Shown: positions 1-9,398, numbered from the stretch's first letter. The stretch is 64,000 nucleotides of DNA from Verrucomicrobiaceae bacterium (GCA_027487315.1 JAIYDW010000107.1:1-64000), one strand, 5' to 3'. Program-made: numbers and translations. Notes: a model not told the origin generated them from the letters alone.

Positions 1-857
1 ACAGCATTAGGGAGGCACCGCAGAAATGATTCCAGGACTCCAAATTCATCATTTACCGCGATGCGCAGCGCCTGAAACACTCGGCGGACGGAAAGTTCAC
101 GTTCTTCCTCCAAGACGTGTCGCGGCAGGGCGCCACGAACCGTTTCAGCCAAAGCCTTCGTGGTCGTCAGTCCGCCGCTGGCAGCCTTAGTACGAAGATG
201 TCGGGCTAGGGCTCCCGCAAATGGCTCGTCAGCATTTTCGATGAGCAGTAACTCAATCTTTTTCACATCAAGTCGCTGCAGAAGATCCGCCGCCGACTGA
301 CCCTTCTGCGGATTCATACGCATATCCAGGGGGCCGGAAAGCTTGAAGCTGAACCCCCGCGCAGGGTTATCGATCTGCATGGACGAAACACCCAGGTCCG
401 CTAGAACGAAATCAGCTCCGTCATGCCAGCCAATGGCTTTGACAGCATCAACGATCCCCGCAAAATTCGCTCTTCGCGAAACAAACGAATCTTCATCAAA
501 GCCCATTTGACGGAGCCGTTCTGTGGTCTTTGGCAACTCAATGGGGTCTTGGTCCATACCCAATAGACGCCCTCCCGGTTGGACTCCCGCCAGCAACCGT
601 GACGCATGCCCGCCATACCCAAGCGTGGCATCGACTCCACGCTCACCCGGCTGCGGGGCCAGCACTGTGAGGATCTCCTCGACCATGATCGGGACATGCT
701 GGCCAGCTGGCGTCTTTCCGCTGGCTCGGACTTTAGCGACGGTTTCCGAGTACTTTTCCGGATCCAACTCCTTGTACTTCTGCTCGAACTGACGCGGATG
801 CGTGCCCCGGTAGCGAGCGCGGCGCGGCGGGCGCGGGGCAGGGGATTCGTCGGCCAT
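1..857 (-). CDS. rsmH: 16S rRNA m4C1402 methyltransferase RsmH (3' end outside window)
   Basis: Predicted SAM-dependent methyltransferase that makes N4-methylcytidine 1402 in the 16S rRNA P site. The reading frame is open from the ATG at 857 to the left edge, so at least 285 residues are present and the C-terminus is cut off. Visible family motifs are HVPIMVEE (about 54-61), the SAM-binding stretch DATLGYGGHAS (76-86), the acidic MDQDP (101-105) and ADLGVSSMQIDNPARGFSF (from about 152). The first 50 residues are a basic, proline-rich extension absent from most RsmH proteins. The start overlaps the stop of the upstream pyrophosphohydrolase gene in a TGATG arrangement, which indicates translational coupling. 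The usual mraZ/ftsL/ftsI neighbours would lie beyond the left edge and cannot be seen. Confidence 0.93.
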   Translation of the reverse strand, partial: MADESPAPRPPRRARYRGTHPRQFEQKYKELDPEKYSETVAKVRASGKTPAGQHVPIMVEEILTVLAPQPGERGVDATLGYGGHASRLLAGVQPGGRLLGMDQDPIELPKTTERLRQMGFDEDSFVSRRANFAGIVDAVKAIGWHDGADFVLADLGVSSMQIDNPARGFSFKLSGPLDMRMNPQKGQSAADLLQRLDVKKIELLLIENADEPFAGALARHLRTKAASGGLTTTKALAETVRGALPRHVLEEERELSVRRVFQALRIAVNDEFGVLESFLRCLPNA

Positions 858-1201
858 CACAGTTCGTTGTATTTGGCGTTTGAGCCGCGCGCTTTTTCGA
901 CCGGATAACGTACCTCGTTGCGCGCAAGCTTTGCCAGCATCGCGTCCTCCAATGAAATGCCCAGATTATGAGCCAGCTCAAACAGGAGGATGGCGACGTC
1001 GGCGATTTCGTTTTCGATCTCAGGCTTCTTAGCCTCGGCGATCTGCTCCGCTTGTTCGGGAGACTTCCATACGAACGGTTGCATCAGCTCCCCAGCCTCC
1101 GCCGCGATGGCCACCACAAGGTCTTTGGGATTGTGAAAAATCATCCAGTCCCGGGCGTCGCGAAACGCGCAAATCCGCGCGGTGATCTCATCAATGCTCA
1201 T
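857..1201 (-). CDS. MazG-like nucleotide pyrophosphohydrolase
   Basis: Small (114 aa) all-alpha NTP pyrophosphohydrolase of the MazG/RS21-C6 type, expected to hydrolyse non-canonical or excess (d)NTPs to monophosphates in the cytosol. The metal-binding signature is clear: EAGE (E35, E38) followed by EIAD (E65, D68), giving the E-x-x-E / E-x-x-D pattern of the superfamily. Length matches single-domain dCTPase-like members rather than the two-domain E. coli MazG. It is the first gene before rsmH on this strand and its TGA overlaps the rsmH ATG by one base, so the two are probably co-translated. Substrate preference cannot be read from the sequence. Confidence 0.85.
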   Translation of the reverse strand: MSIDEITARICAFRDARDWMIFHNPKDLVVAIAAEAGELMQPFVWKSPEQAEQIAEAKKPEIENEIADVAILLFELAHNLGISLEDAMLAKLARNEVRYPVEKARGSNAKYNEL

Positions 1202-1255
1202 ATCGCAAAGATGGGACCCGTATTGCCAACGGGCAAGCGAACGATTCAGGTTTGG

Positions 1256-2530
1256 CTAGGAGACCTTGGGTTCCCACCCTTCGCGATAACTCCGAGACCA
1301 CGAGGCTCTCGCCGCTTCGTTGTCACCGCTGATTTTCTTCGTCGCCGCATCGAACAAAACCGTGCTCTGAGTGCGCCAGGCAATATTGCCCAAATGACAG
1401 AGCAGGGTGCTTTTTTGCCCCTCCTCAATTTCGGAATTGAGCGACGAACCACTGCGGATGGCATCAACGAAATTTTGGAAATGCGCCACATCGCTGGTCG
1501 TGCCTTTTTGGGTCTCAACCTCAACGCCTTTGAGGTCATACAAGGTGTAGTCGTCCCGGCTGCCAATGACGAGGCTGCCACCTTCGCCGTAGATCGTCAC
1601 GAACGGACTCTTGTCTTGCGGACGCGGGTGGCAGGAACTGCCGTCCCAAAGCGCTCCGCTATCGCCGAAATCATAGCCGGCGATAATGGTATCCGGCGTC
1701 TCCTGGGTATCATCGAAGTGGTAGCGGCCCCCAGTGCAAGTCACCTTGACCGGATAATCAGCACCGAGCCCCCAACGAACGAGGTCCAGTCCGTGCGGAC
1801 CATTGTTGGCCAGTTCGCCTCCACCCCAGTGCCAGAGCCAATGCCAGTCGTAGTGAAGATACTTGGACACATCATCTCGAAGCGGCGCAGGCCCTTGCCA
1901 GAGATCCAGATCCACCTGCGCCGCCGGCTTCTGACCGCCCTGGCCTATGGCGGTCCGCTTGTTGTTGTAGAACGAACGCGCAAACGTGCGCTTGCCAATA
2001 ACGCCTTCTTCCAACCGCTGCATCGCCTCACGCACCATCGCATAGCTCCGCCGCTGATTGCCCATTTGCACTCGGCGGTCATGCTTGCGTGCTGCCTCGA
2101 CCATCAGTTCGGCCTCGCGCGGGTTGTGGCTGCCCGGTTTTTCAACGTAAACATGCTTGCCCGCATTACAGGCCAGGATGGTTGCGGGAGCATGCCAGTG
2201 GTTGGGCAATGCGAATGACATCGCATCCACATTTTTGTCCTCCAAAATCTTCCTAAAGTCCGTCGCCGTCTTGGGTGCCTTGCCTGATTTATCCTGAACC
2301 ATCGCCAGACCCTTTGACAAACGCGACTCATCGACCTCGCATAAGTAGGCAATCTCGACATTCTTTGTGTTTAGAAGCGCCGCTACGTGTCCCATTCCAC
2401 GACCTAGTCCAACGACAGCGACTCTCACCCGATCATTGGCACCGTCGGCTGCACGAAGACGAGGGGTCGATGAAAAGGCCGTGCCAGCGCTCAGCACGAC
2501 CGATTTTTGAAGAAGTTGGCGTCGGTTCAT
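1256..2530 (-). CDS. Tat-exported Gfo/Idh/MocA family oxidoreductase
   Basis: NAD(P)-dependent sugar or inositol dehydrogenase-like protein of 424 aa. The ATG at 2530 places a twin-arginine signal (MNRRQLLQKSVVLSAG) at the N-terminus, followed by the Rossmann motif VAVVGLGRGMG (about 37-47) and the conserved VEKP lysine motif of the family. Upstream in-frame starts would run into the divergent gene's 5' region and lack a signal, so 2530 is preferred. Secreted Gfo/Idh proteins are highly expanded in Verrucomicrobiota and Planctomycetes, and most lack a known substrate. It is transcribed away from the beta-propeller gene at 2629, leaving a shared 98-bp promoter region. A role in carbohydrate oxidation in the periplasm is inference. 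Confidence 0.88.
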   Translation of the reverse strand: MNRRQLLQKSVVLSAGTAFSSTPRLRAADGANDRVRVAVVGLGRGMGHVAALLNTKNVEIAYLCEVDESRLSKGLAMVQDKSGKAPKTATDFRKILEDKNVDAMSFALPNHWHAPATILACNAGKHVYVEKPGSHNPREAELMVEAARKHDRRVQMGNQRRSYAMVREAMQRLEEGVIGKRTFARSFYNNKRTAIGQGGQKPAAQVDLDLWQGPAPLRDDVSKYLHYDWHWLWHWGGGELANNGPHGLDLVRWGLGADYPVKVTCTGGRYHFDDTQETPDTIIAGYDFGDSGALWDGSSCHPRPQDKSPFVTIYGEGGSLVIGSRDDYTLYDLKGVEVETQKGTTSDVAHFQNFVDAIRSGSSLNSEIEEGQKSTLLCHLGNIAWRTQSTVLFDAATKKISGDNEAARASWSRSYREGWEPKVS

Positions 2531-2628
2531 CCCGTACCAATCGCATATCAGACACAACGTCTTGCACCGCTTCGACGATACAACACCTTGCGGGACAGCG
2601 TTTGCTTTGCTCCACTGCCTTCTCCGCC

Positions 2629-3942
2629 ATGCGCTTACCATCGTTTCTCCCGCTCCTCCTCCTGGCCATCGGTCAGCTCTCTGCTCAAACGCCCGTCACC
2701 ACACCGCTTTTCTGGCCTGACAAAAATGGACCAACCCTGAACGGTGCGGTCTCGGAGGCGGATGCTGCGAAACTCCCAGTGGAATGGAATGCGGCCTCCG
2801 GCAAAAACATCGTCTGGCGTCTTCCCTTGGAGAATGAAGGGCATTCCACCCCGGTCATCGGAGGGGACTTGATTTGGTTTACCTCCGCCACCAAGGACGG
2901 CAAAAAGCAATGGGTGCACGGGGTGAACCGCCACACAGGCAAGATGGTTCACGACATTCTGCTTTTTGAAAACGCAAACCCCGAGGAGCTCGGTAATCCC
3001 CTCAACAACTACGCCGCGCCGTCTTGCGTCTTGGACGAGAACTCAGTTTATGCCCACTTTGGCACCTACGGCACTGCCCGCCTCAACGCCGCTACGGGCG
3101 AAAAAATCTGGGAGCGTCGCGACATCAACGCGCGCCACTTCCGCGGCCCGGGTTCTTCGCCGCTGCTCTATGAAAACCTGATCGTCCTGACCTTCGACGG
3201 CATCGACCAACAGTATGTGACTGCCCTGGAAAAAGACACTGGCAAGACAGTCTGGAAAACCGCGCGCACCACCGATTACGGAGACCTTGATGCCGAAGGC
3301 AAACCCACCCGGGATGGCGACATGCGCAAGGCCTACCACACACCCATTGTCTTCAACATCGCCGGCTCTCCCCAGCTCATTTCAATCGGCTCCCGCTCCG
3401 CCTTTGGCTACGATCCGGCCACAGGCAAAGAACTTTGGAACGTTCCCCATGGCGGCTTCAATGCGGCAGTGCGACCCATGCAACTGGGTGATATGATCTT
3501 CATCAATACGGGAGCCGAACGCGCCCACCTCCTCGGCATCCGGACCGATGCAAACATGAAAGGCAACATCGCCTCCACACACACGGTTTGGAATCACGAA
3601 AAACGGAACTCCAGCGAGGCCTGCGCAGTCATTCGAGACGGAAAAATCTTCCAAATCACTCGCGGAGGAATCCTAACCGTCATCGACGCAAAGACTGGTG
3701 CCGAGGTGGCCGAAGGTCGTCTCGCTGGACAGCACCTGCCTTCGCCCATCCTCTCCGGAGACAAGCTCTACTTCAGCAACGACCGTGGTGTCACCTTTAT
3801 CGTTAGCGCGGACGAAAAGCTGCAAACCCTGCATGAAAACGAAATCGGCGAACCCTTCAGCGCAGGACCCGCTGTCGCCGAGGGTTCGCTCTACTTGCGC
3901 AGTAAGGCCGCGCTTTATCGCATCGAGACAAAACAAGAATAG
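2629..3942 (+). CDS. Secreted PQQ-like beta-propeller repeat protein
   Basis: Exported protein of 437 aa with an N-terminal signal peptide (MRLPSFLPLLLLAIGQLSAQ) and then repeated beta-propeller blades. Recurrent motifs such as NRHTGKMV, NAATGEKIWE, EKDTGKTVW, DPATGKELW and DAKTGAEV are the tryptophan-docking type blades seen in PQQ dehydrogenases and BamB-like proteins. Nothing else of a quinoprotein dehydrogenase is visible, so it is more likely a non-catalytic propeller of the outer-membrane-like protein class common in Planctomycetes/Verrucomicrobiota. The ATG at 2629 was chosen because the signal peptide begins there; longer in-frame starts overlap the divergent Gfo/Idh gene. Confidence 0.85.
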   Translation: MRLPSFLPLLLLAIGQLSAQTPVTTPLFWPDKNGPTLNGAVSEADAAKLPVEWNAASGKNIVWRLPLENEGHSTPVIGGDLIWFTSATKDGKKQWVHGVNRHTGKMVHDILLFENANPEELGNPLNNYAAPSCVLDENSVYAHFGTYGTARLNAATGEKIWERRDINARHFRGPGSSPLLYENLIVLTFDGIDQQYVTALEKDTGKTVWKTARTTDYGDLDAEGKPTRDGDMRKAYHTPIVFNIAGSPQLISIGSRSAFGYDPATGKELWNVPHGGFNAAVRPMQLGDMIFINTGAERAHLLGIRTDANMKGNIASTHTVWNHEKRNSSEACAVIRDGKIFQITRGGILTVIDAKTGAEVAEGRLAGQHLPSPILSGDKLYFSNDRGVTFIVSADEKLQTLHENEIGEPFSAGPAVAEGSLYLRSKAALYRIETKQE

Positions 3943-3981
3943 TCGCCGCGGACCGGCAAGCGGGAAACCCTACGGAGCCAA

Positions 3982-4001
3982 TGCTGGATGTAGTTCCAGC
4001 A
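3982..4001. terminator. Hairpin between convergent genes
   Basis: A 7-bp inverted repeat (TGCTGGA at 3982-3988 and TCCAGCA at 3995-4001, 6-base loop) lies in the 137-bp gap between the convergent beta-propeller and pyruvyl-transferase-like genes. It has no U-tract, so a role as a simple transcription terminator is only suggested by its position. Confidence 0.35.
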
Positions 4002-4079
4002 CCAACCCCTCACCAGTTTAGGCTGGGCCGTTCTTCGAAACTTTTGTCCCGTTGCCGGGCAGCGAGGTGTCAAGGTGCT

Positions 4080-5348
4080 TCAAGTCACGCCCAAAACACC
4101 CTTCACATGCTTCATCGAGCCTGCGAAGCACTCATGCACATACTCCATGGCCTTTTTTACCTTCGCTTGGGCAGCGGGATAGTCCGCATCAATTGCGAAC
4201 AATGTCTCCGCCATCTTTTCGACAGGTGTCTCGTCCATCTCCAGCAGCCATTCGGGCAGGCCGATGTCTTGAAACATCCAACACTTCGGTGAATGAAACT
4301 CCGAGTAAGTGTGAATGATCGGCGTGCCGTTCGCGAGCGCGATGATGGGCGAATGCGGCTCGTGGCAAACAATGGTGTGCGCCCTAGCAAAGACGGAAGC
4401 AGCCTCATCCGCGTTCCAAAAGTACTCAAGATTCACAACATGCTTCTGGATCTCCGGTGCCAACGGATCGTGAATGAGCCGCTTGTTGTGTCCCATCTCC
4501 TTGATCGTTTCCGGCGCGATGAGTACCTTATGACCAGTCTTTTCCACCCAAAGCGTCACCAGTTCGCGATACTTCGCCGCACGGCGCTCGTCATCGGCAA
4601 TTTGCTCCGGCGTGGGATGCAGTGGATTGAGCTTTGGCGTGCGCGTGTCATCCACGCCAGGCAATTTGGCAGTGTTGGTGCGCAATTGGATGGTGATGAA
4701 CTTCCTATCCTCCAGGCCGAGCTTCTTCATCGTGGCAAGTCCGCGCACGTCATCGCGCACATCGATGCCGAAGCAGCCATCCGGGCCAAACTGAAGCGCG
4801 GCGGCCTTGATACCGGCGCCTTGGAGAATTTTGAGCGTCTTCCTCTCACGGGTGTAGATGAAGGAGGCTCCATTCAGCAAGGCAATGCGCTCCTTCGCAC
4901 CCTCGCCTTCGACCATGCTGGGAAAATACGACTGACCAAACAAGCCATATGGCTTGCCTATCTTCTGACAGAATTGCATGAAAGTGATGTCCTGCCCCAT
5001 GCCAGAGTTGCGAATGAAGAAGTCGCATGCTTTGACCGCCTCCTGCAGCTCGCGATCCTTTTCCCCGTCTTTGAAAAGATTGCCCTGCAAAATCTCCACC
5101 TTCGGAAAACGTGCCTTGATCATCGCCGTGACTCGTTCGTCCAGTTTCATCGCCCATAGCACGATTTTCACCTCCGGAAGATGCTCCTCAATCACCCGCA
5201 GCGTCCCAGGCGTATGACCAATGTCGCCAATGTTCACCGTGTCCCATGCGGATTGCAGGACAATCGTCTTTGGCTTGCCATCAGCAGCAAAAACAGAACC
5301 ACCAAGCGCGGCAGTAAGAGATGTGATAAAGTGACGGCGCGTGTTCAT
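4080..5348 (-). CDS. Tat-exported polysaccharide pyruvyl transferase family protein
   Basis: Protein of 422 aa related to the polysaccharide pyruvyl transferase/CsaB fold. After a twin-arginine-like leader (MNTRRHFITSLTAALGGSVF) come family features: SAWDTVNIGDIG near residue 33, RNSGMGQD, an ITIQLRTN strand, a CHEPHSPIIALANG segment and a closing GVLG motif. Canonical enzymes are cytoplasmic and use phosphoenolpyruvate, so a signal sequence is unexpected; secreted homologues in this phylum may not be pyruvyl transferases. The start at 5348 gives the Tat leader; the longer frame (from 5417) would overlap the permease gene. It is the last gene of the minus-strand operon that contains the ABC importer. 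Confidence 0.72.
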   Translation of the reverse strand: MNTRRHFITSLTAALGGSVFAADGKPKTIVLQSAWDTVNIGDIGHTPGTLRVIEEHLPEVKIVLWAMKLDERVTAMIKARFPKVEILQGNLFKDGEKDRELQEAVKACDFFIRNSGMGQDITFMQFCQKIGKPYGLFGQSYFPSMVEGEGAKERIALLNGASFIYTRERKTLKILQGAGIKAAALQFGPDGCFGIDVRDDVRGLATMKKLGLEDRKFITIQLRTNTAKLPGVDDTRTPKLNPLHPTPEQIADDERRAAKYRELVTLWVEKTGHKVLIAPETIKEMGHNKRLIHDPLAPEIQKHVVNLEYFWNADEAASVFARAHTIVCHEPHSPIIALANGTPIIHTYSEFHSPKCWMFQDIGLPEWLLEMDETPVEKMAETLFAIDADYPAAQAKVKKAMEYVHECFAGSMKHVKGVLGVT

Positions 5349-5409
5349 GATGGGTAGGTCCAGACAAAAGGCAGGATCTTCGCCTGTTTGGACACAAATG
5401 AGATTTTCC

Positions 5410-6174
5410 TCATCCATTCAGACCCCAGCGACGATGCAAAAAGCGCTCCCACGGCGAAAAGAGCACCTTGTCCGCGAGCAAGCCAATGACAACGATGACG
5501 ATCATGACCGCAGCCACTTGGTCCATCGCATTCAACTCGCGACCAAAGTGAAGCAGATGCCCGAGACCATACCCGGTGAGCAGTGTCACGTAAATCTCCG
5601 CTGCCATCAATGAGCGCCAAGCAAACGCCCAACCCTGTTTCATGCCACTGATCACATAAGGCATTGAAGCCGGTAGGATCACGTGTCGAAGGGTGTGAAA
5701 CCCGGAACTGCCCATCGTAAGTGCAGCGCGCGTGTAAATCGGAGGTAGATTGCGCACGCCATTGTCCACGCTGATCAACACGGACCACAGGGTGCCCATG
5801 ATCACGACAAAGAGCATGGCACTTTCACTTTGCCCGAACCAGATCAACGCAAGCGGCACCCAACAAACACTCGGCAACGTTTGCAAACCCAGCGCCAAAA
5901 CTCCGAGCGTGTCGTTCAGCGTCTGGCTGCGCGCCGTCATCAAACCCAGTGGCAAACCGATCAGACACCCAATCAGATACCCGGCCAAGAGACGCTTGAT
6001 GGTCACCCAGGAGGCACTGAGGAGACTGCCATCCTGTAGCGCAACTCCCAAATACTCTCCAACTGCACCTGGTCCCGGCAATAACACAGGCGACCAGATG
6101 CCTGTCTTCACCAGCAGGTGCCAAATGAGAATCAGTGAAGCGAAAAATGTGAGCGCGATAAAGAAGCGTTTCAT
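5410..6174 (-). CDS. ABC transporter permease, nitrate/sulfonate/taurine (SsuC/NrtB) type
   Basis: Inner-membrane permease of 254 aa with about six transmembrane helices, the first at residues 4-22 and the last around 218-236. The cytoplasmic EAA-like loop (AALTMGSSGFHTLRHVILPA) contacts the ATPase. Overall pattern, including LLPGPGAVGEYL near the N-terminus and LPSVCWVPLALIWFG in the middle, matches SsuC/TauC/NrtB permeases. The gene starts 6 bp after the ATPase stop and belongs with the ATPase and the lipoprotein binding subunit. The true substrate (nitrate, alkanesulfonate, thiamine precursor or other) cannot be decided from this gene. Confidence 0.9.
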   Translation of the reverse strand: MKRFFIALTFFASLILIWHLLVKTGIWSPVLLPGPGAVGEYLGVALQDGSLLSASWVTIKRLLAGYLIGCLIGLPLGLMTARSQTLNDTLGVLALGLQTLPSVCWVPLALIWFGQSESAMLFVVIMGTLWSVLISVDNGVRNLPPIYTRAALTMGSSGFHTLRHVILPASMPYVISGMKQGWAFAWRSLMAAEIYVTLLTGYGLGHLLHFGRELNAMDQVAAVMIVIVVIGLLADKVLFSPWERFLHRRWGLNG

Positions 6175-6180
6175 GATGGT

Positions 6181-6978
6181 CTATTCGGCAGACTGAACAC
6201 GGGTGTGACCTTTGAGTGCGCGAGTGATTTCACCCGCCAGTCCAGCCAACGCAGGATCGTTGATGTCCCGGGGACGCGGCAGGTCCACCACGAATTGCTC
6301 GCGGATGCGACCTGGATTGGGGGAAAAAAGTATCACTCGGTTTCCCAGACACACAGCCTCCCGCACATTGTGAGTGACAAACAGTACCGTCCGTTGGCGC
6401 GCTTGATTGATGCGTTGAATGTCCGCATACAACTGCTCCCGCGTCATTGCATCAAGAGCGGCAAAAGGTTCGTCCATGAGCAAGACACGCGGATTCGGAG
6501 CCAATGCCCTGGCCAACGCCACGCGCTGGCGCATCCCCCCGGAAAGCTCGTGAATGCTTGCACGCATCACGCGCTCCAATCCAACCAGCTTGAGATAATA
6601 ATGGGCCACCTCCACACGCTCCTTGTCATTGAGACCCGGCTTGAGTTTGAGCCCAAATATCACATTACCAAGCACATCCAACCAAGGAAACAGGGCATGC
6701 TCTTGAAACATCACCATTCGCTGAGAACCCGGCCCCGTGACGCGCTTCCCGTCCATCATCACCGATCCGGTATCGGGTGCCTCAAGCCCAGCCACTAAGT
6801 TCAGCAGGGTCGATTTTCCGCACCCGCTTGGTCCTACCAGGCAAACAAACTCGCCCTCATCAACCGTGAGCGTCGCCGACTCCAGCGCCGGAACTTTGCC
6901 GCGTTTGGAGGTGAAAGATTTGGACACACCGTCGATGTGTAGCTTAGCAGGTGGAGTGTTGAGTTCGTCTTGCATCAA
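6181..6978 (-). CDS. ABC transporter ATP-binding protein, nitrate/sulfonate type
   Basis: ATPase subunit of 265 aa with all motifs for ATP hydrolysis: Walker A GPSGCGKST (49-57), Q-loop in MFQEHALFPW, signature LSGGMRQR, Walker B VLLMDEPF with the D-loop SAALD-like AALDAMT, and the switch histidine in FVTHNVREA. This matches the SsuB/TauB/NrtD group. It lies between the binding protein (15 bp upstream) and the permease (6 bp downstream). The start at 6978 is one of two adjacent ATGs, so the N-terminus could be one residue shorter. Confidence 0.93.
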   Translation of the reverse strand: MMQDELNTPPAKLHIDGVSKSFTSKRGKVPALESATLTVDEGEFVCLVGPSGCGKSTLLNLVAGLEAPDTGSVMMDGKRVTGPGSQRMVMFQEHALFPWLDVLGNVIFGLKLKPGLNDKERVEVAHYYLKLVGLERVMRASIHELSGGMRQRVALARALAPNPRVLLMDEPFAALDAMTREQLYADIQRINQARQRTVLFVTHNVREAVCLGNRVILFSPNPGRIREQFVVDLPRPRDINDPALAGLAGEITRALKGHTRVQSAE

Positions 6979-6993
6979 AAAAGAAGCGGGGGT

Positions 6994-7968
6994 TCAGAGT
7001 GAAGCTGTTGGCTGCTTCCAATACAGGTTGTCCAAAGGCGGGGCCGAACGCAGAAATCCAGCCGCTTGAGCATCCGCCAACAGCTTGCGCATCGCCGCCG
7101 GATCGACCTCGTCGGTTAGCGTCACACGTCGCAAGGCGCGGTCCAAAAGCTCAAGGCTAGGAGCTTTGGTGGTCAGCGCTTCAAGCTCTTGCCGCATGAG
7201 CTCTTTGGCTTCATCCGCATGCGATCGAATCCATCCCGTCAGATCTTGATGGGCCTTGACCAATCGACCCGCAAGCGCCGCATGCCTCTCAACAAAACCC
7301 GCCCGACCAGCCAACAAGGTCACAGGAGTCTCGGAATCCTCCAAAAACACCTTGGCGCTTTGTTCCATCTCCAATCGACTCGCCCAAGGCTCAGTCGTCC
7401 AGACGGCATCCAATTCGCTCTTTGCAAACAGTGCCAATTGATCTGCATTCTTGGTTGGAATGACATACACCTCATGCTCCGTCATCGACACGGCAAACCC
7501 CTGCTCTCGCAGCCACGCTCGCGCCTGCACATCCTGCGTGTTGCCCAACTGCGGCGTGGCCAGCCTCTTGCCGCGAAAGTCAGCAGCCTTTGCGATACCC
7601 GACCCAGCACGCACCAGCAATGCAGCGCCCCCATTTGCCGCCCCCGATAGCACCCGCATCTCACGCCCATCACTGCGCACGAACGCATTGATCAAAGGAC
7701 TTGGCCCCACGTAGGCAGCATCCAAGGAGCGGGCAAAAAACGCCTCCGCCACACTCGGTCCCGCATTGTAAACAAACCAACGCACCTCCATCCCCAACCG
7801 CTCCTCAAACCAGCCTTTCCCTTGCCTCGTCATCTGATGGGCAACCAACGCTTGGACATGGGTCAAATTCGGAAAATGCCCCAAGCGCAAGACACCCTCC
7901 ATCTCCCCACTCGACGGACGACAAGCGGGTAAGGCAGAAGCGAGGGCAACAAAACGACGGCGATTCAT
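6994..7968 (-). CDS. ABC transporter substrate-binding lipoprotein (SsuA/NrtA-like)
   Basis: Periplasmic binding subunit of 324 aa. The ATG at 7968 gives a leader MNRRRFVALASALPAC with both a twin-arginine-like RRRF and a lipobox (LPAC), so it is probably a lipoprotein. The body shows the ligand-binding fold of the NMT1/SsuA group: RLGHFPNLTHVQALVA, YVGPSPLINAFV, GKRLATPQLGNTQDVQARAWL and a late DAVWTTEPWASRLE. GNTQD(V) resembles aliphatic-sulfonate and nitrate binders. A TTG four codons upstream would extend the frame but is less attractive. It follows the porin gene by 8 bp, suggesting coordinated outer- and inner-membrane uptake of the same solute. Confidence 0.87.
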   Translation of the reverse strand: MNRRRFVALASALPACRPSSGEMEGVLRLGHFPNLTHVQALVAHQMTRQGKGWFEERLGMEVRWFVYNAGPSVAEAFFARSLDAAYVGPSPLINAFVRSDGREMRVLSGAANGGAALLVRAGSGIAKAADFRGKRLATPQLGNTQDVQARAWLREQGFAVSMTEHEVYVIPTKNADQLALFAKSELDAVWTTEPWASRLEMEQSAKVFLEDSETPVTLLAGRAGFVERHAALAGRLVKAHQDLTGWIRSHADEAKELMRQELEALTTKAPSLELLDRALRRVTLTDEVDPAAMRKLLADAQAAGFLRSAPPLDNLYWKQPTASL

Positions 7969-7976
7969 GACAAAAT

Positions 7977-9398
7977 TCAAAAGGCGTTCACAGTGACTTC
8001 CAGATACGCAAAATCGGTGTCGCCAGGTCGAATGGTGTTGCGCACAAAGTCACCTGGGAAAAAATGCGCATACCCCAGAATCACCTCCATCTTCGAAGTG
8101 GCCTGCCATCGAAAACGAACATCAAACTCATGCCCAACAAAGCGCCCATTGCTTCCCGTCGGGTCCCGCAAGGAGTCCAAAAGATAACGATCCGTCGCAC
8201 TATCTAGCCAATACCAACTGTGTCCGAGATCAAACCGGAACTTCTCATGCGGCGCCATCTCCAGCCGCAACTTGGGAGTGCGGATGTTTTCAAACACAAT
8301 GTAGTCGTTCGCTGACCAGGGCCGGGCAAATCCAAAGAATCGCTCAAAGCGATTGTCCGTGCCGTCATTAGGATCCGCATCGCCCGTGGCTTGACCATAA
8401 AAAACACTGAGCCGAGGCTTCCAAGGAAGCTTCCAGCGATAGCCCACTTCAGCAGTTGCAGCCCACGCCGCCACATCGAGCGAGCCGTTGTACCCAAACT
8501 GGTAGATGCCATTCAAATCAAAATCGAAACCCGTATCACCGAACCGTCCATACGCCCGCATCCCCGGCGAATGCACCACCCGCCCGCCCGACACCTCGGA
8601 ATCTGTGAACGCCAAATAAAAAGGCTCCAACGTCATCACGTCAGACCAACCACGCCAATGCCCAATCGCGGCCCAAACCCATTGACCCTCCACAGGTCGA
8701 TCCCACTCATACAGCAACCGCTGCAAAGGCTGCACAGCCAGCAAATCCACACTCCACTCATTCGCCTCTTGCCCGACCGCCGCCTGAAAACCAAGAAACG
8801 TGTTCGCCGTGTTGCGCCATTGGTTGTTACCCAAAAGACGCCGGTCGAGAAATTCGAAGTTGTGAATCCCGTATCGCAAACTCAGCGGCCGCTCGTTCCC
8901 CAGCGCATCACGGCCAAACAAATCATCAAAGTACAACTCCGCATAAAGCCGAATCACCTCGAATTCATTGATGTCCCGATTGTCCTTCCCAAAATTCCCG
9001 TTGTAGCGCCGGGAGTCCTGCATCTCGAAAGCAAACCTAAAGGGATCGAGCAGATCATGCACCCCCAAATAAAACCGTGTGCGATGCAACAGCGGCTCGT
9101 CCAATCCAGCGATCGGCCGCCGAATATCGTCATCGCGATACTCATATCGAAAGCGATAATCCAGTCCAATGTCCAACCAGTTCCATGGCGAAATCGCATC
9201 CCAGCCAGTGTCACCCGCCGCTCGCGCATACTTGGGCGGATCCGGGTCTCGCCGTGTGCTGTAGCTATCGGCCTCACGATAGAAAATCTTCCTCTCAACC
9301 GGGGTCGTGATTCGACCGACAGACGAAACCGGTTCGCCACCCCAGGAAAGAACCTGAGTCACTGCCAGAAGCAAAAACGTGATTCGCTGGAAGAACAT
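7977..9398 (-). CDS. Alginate-export-type outer membrane porin
   Basis: Protein of 473 aa with a cleavable signal (MFFQRITFLLLAVTQVLSWG) and a beta-barrel-like body: alternating aromatic strands such as LDYRFRYEYRDDD, HRTRFYLGVHD, LRYGIHNFEFLDRRLLGNNQWRNTANTF and a C-terminal strand ending in aromatic F (VTVNAF), typical for outer-membrane insertion. Its D/R-rich strands and RRLLGNNQWRN resemble the alginate-export (AlgE-like) porin family, in which many members are uptake channels for small solutes. It is encoded immediately ahead of the binding protein of the ABC importer. Start 9398 is chosen for the signal peptide; a longer frame to 9449 would add a non-signal leader. Confidence 0.8.
   Translation of the reverse strand: MFFQRITFLLLAVTQVLSWGGEPVSSVGRITTPVERKIFYREADSYSTRRDPDPPKYARAAGDTGWDAISPWNWLDIGLDYRFRYEYRDDDIRRPIAGLDEPLLHRTRFYLGVHDLLDPFRFAFEMQDSRRYNGNFGKDNRDINEFEVIRLYAELYFDDLFGRDALGNERPLSLRYGIHNFEFLDRRLLGNNQWRNTANTFLGFQAAVGQEANEWSVDLLAVQPLQRLLYEWDRPVEGQWVWAAIGHWRGWSDVMTLEPFYLAFTDSEVSGGRVVHSPGMRAYGRFGDTGFDFDLNGIYQFGYNGSLDVAAWAATAEVGYRWKLPWKPRLSVFYGQATGDADPNDGTDNRFERFFGFARPWSANDYIVFENIRTPKLRLEMAPHEKFRFDLGHSWYWLDSATDRYLLDSLRDPTGSNGRFVGHEFDVRFRWQATSKMEVILGYAHFFPGDFVRNTIRPGDTDFAYLEVTVNAF

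Noticed and set aside
968-2218. Long plus-strand reading frame opposite the Gfo/Idh gene
   Set aside because: It is antisense to a clear family protein with motifs, has no recognisable domain and reflects GC-rich codon bias.
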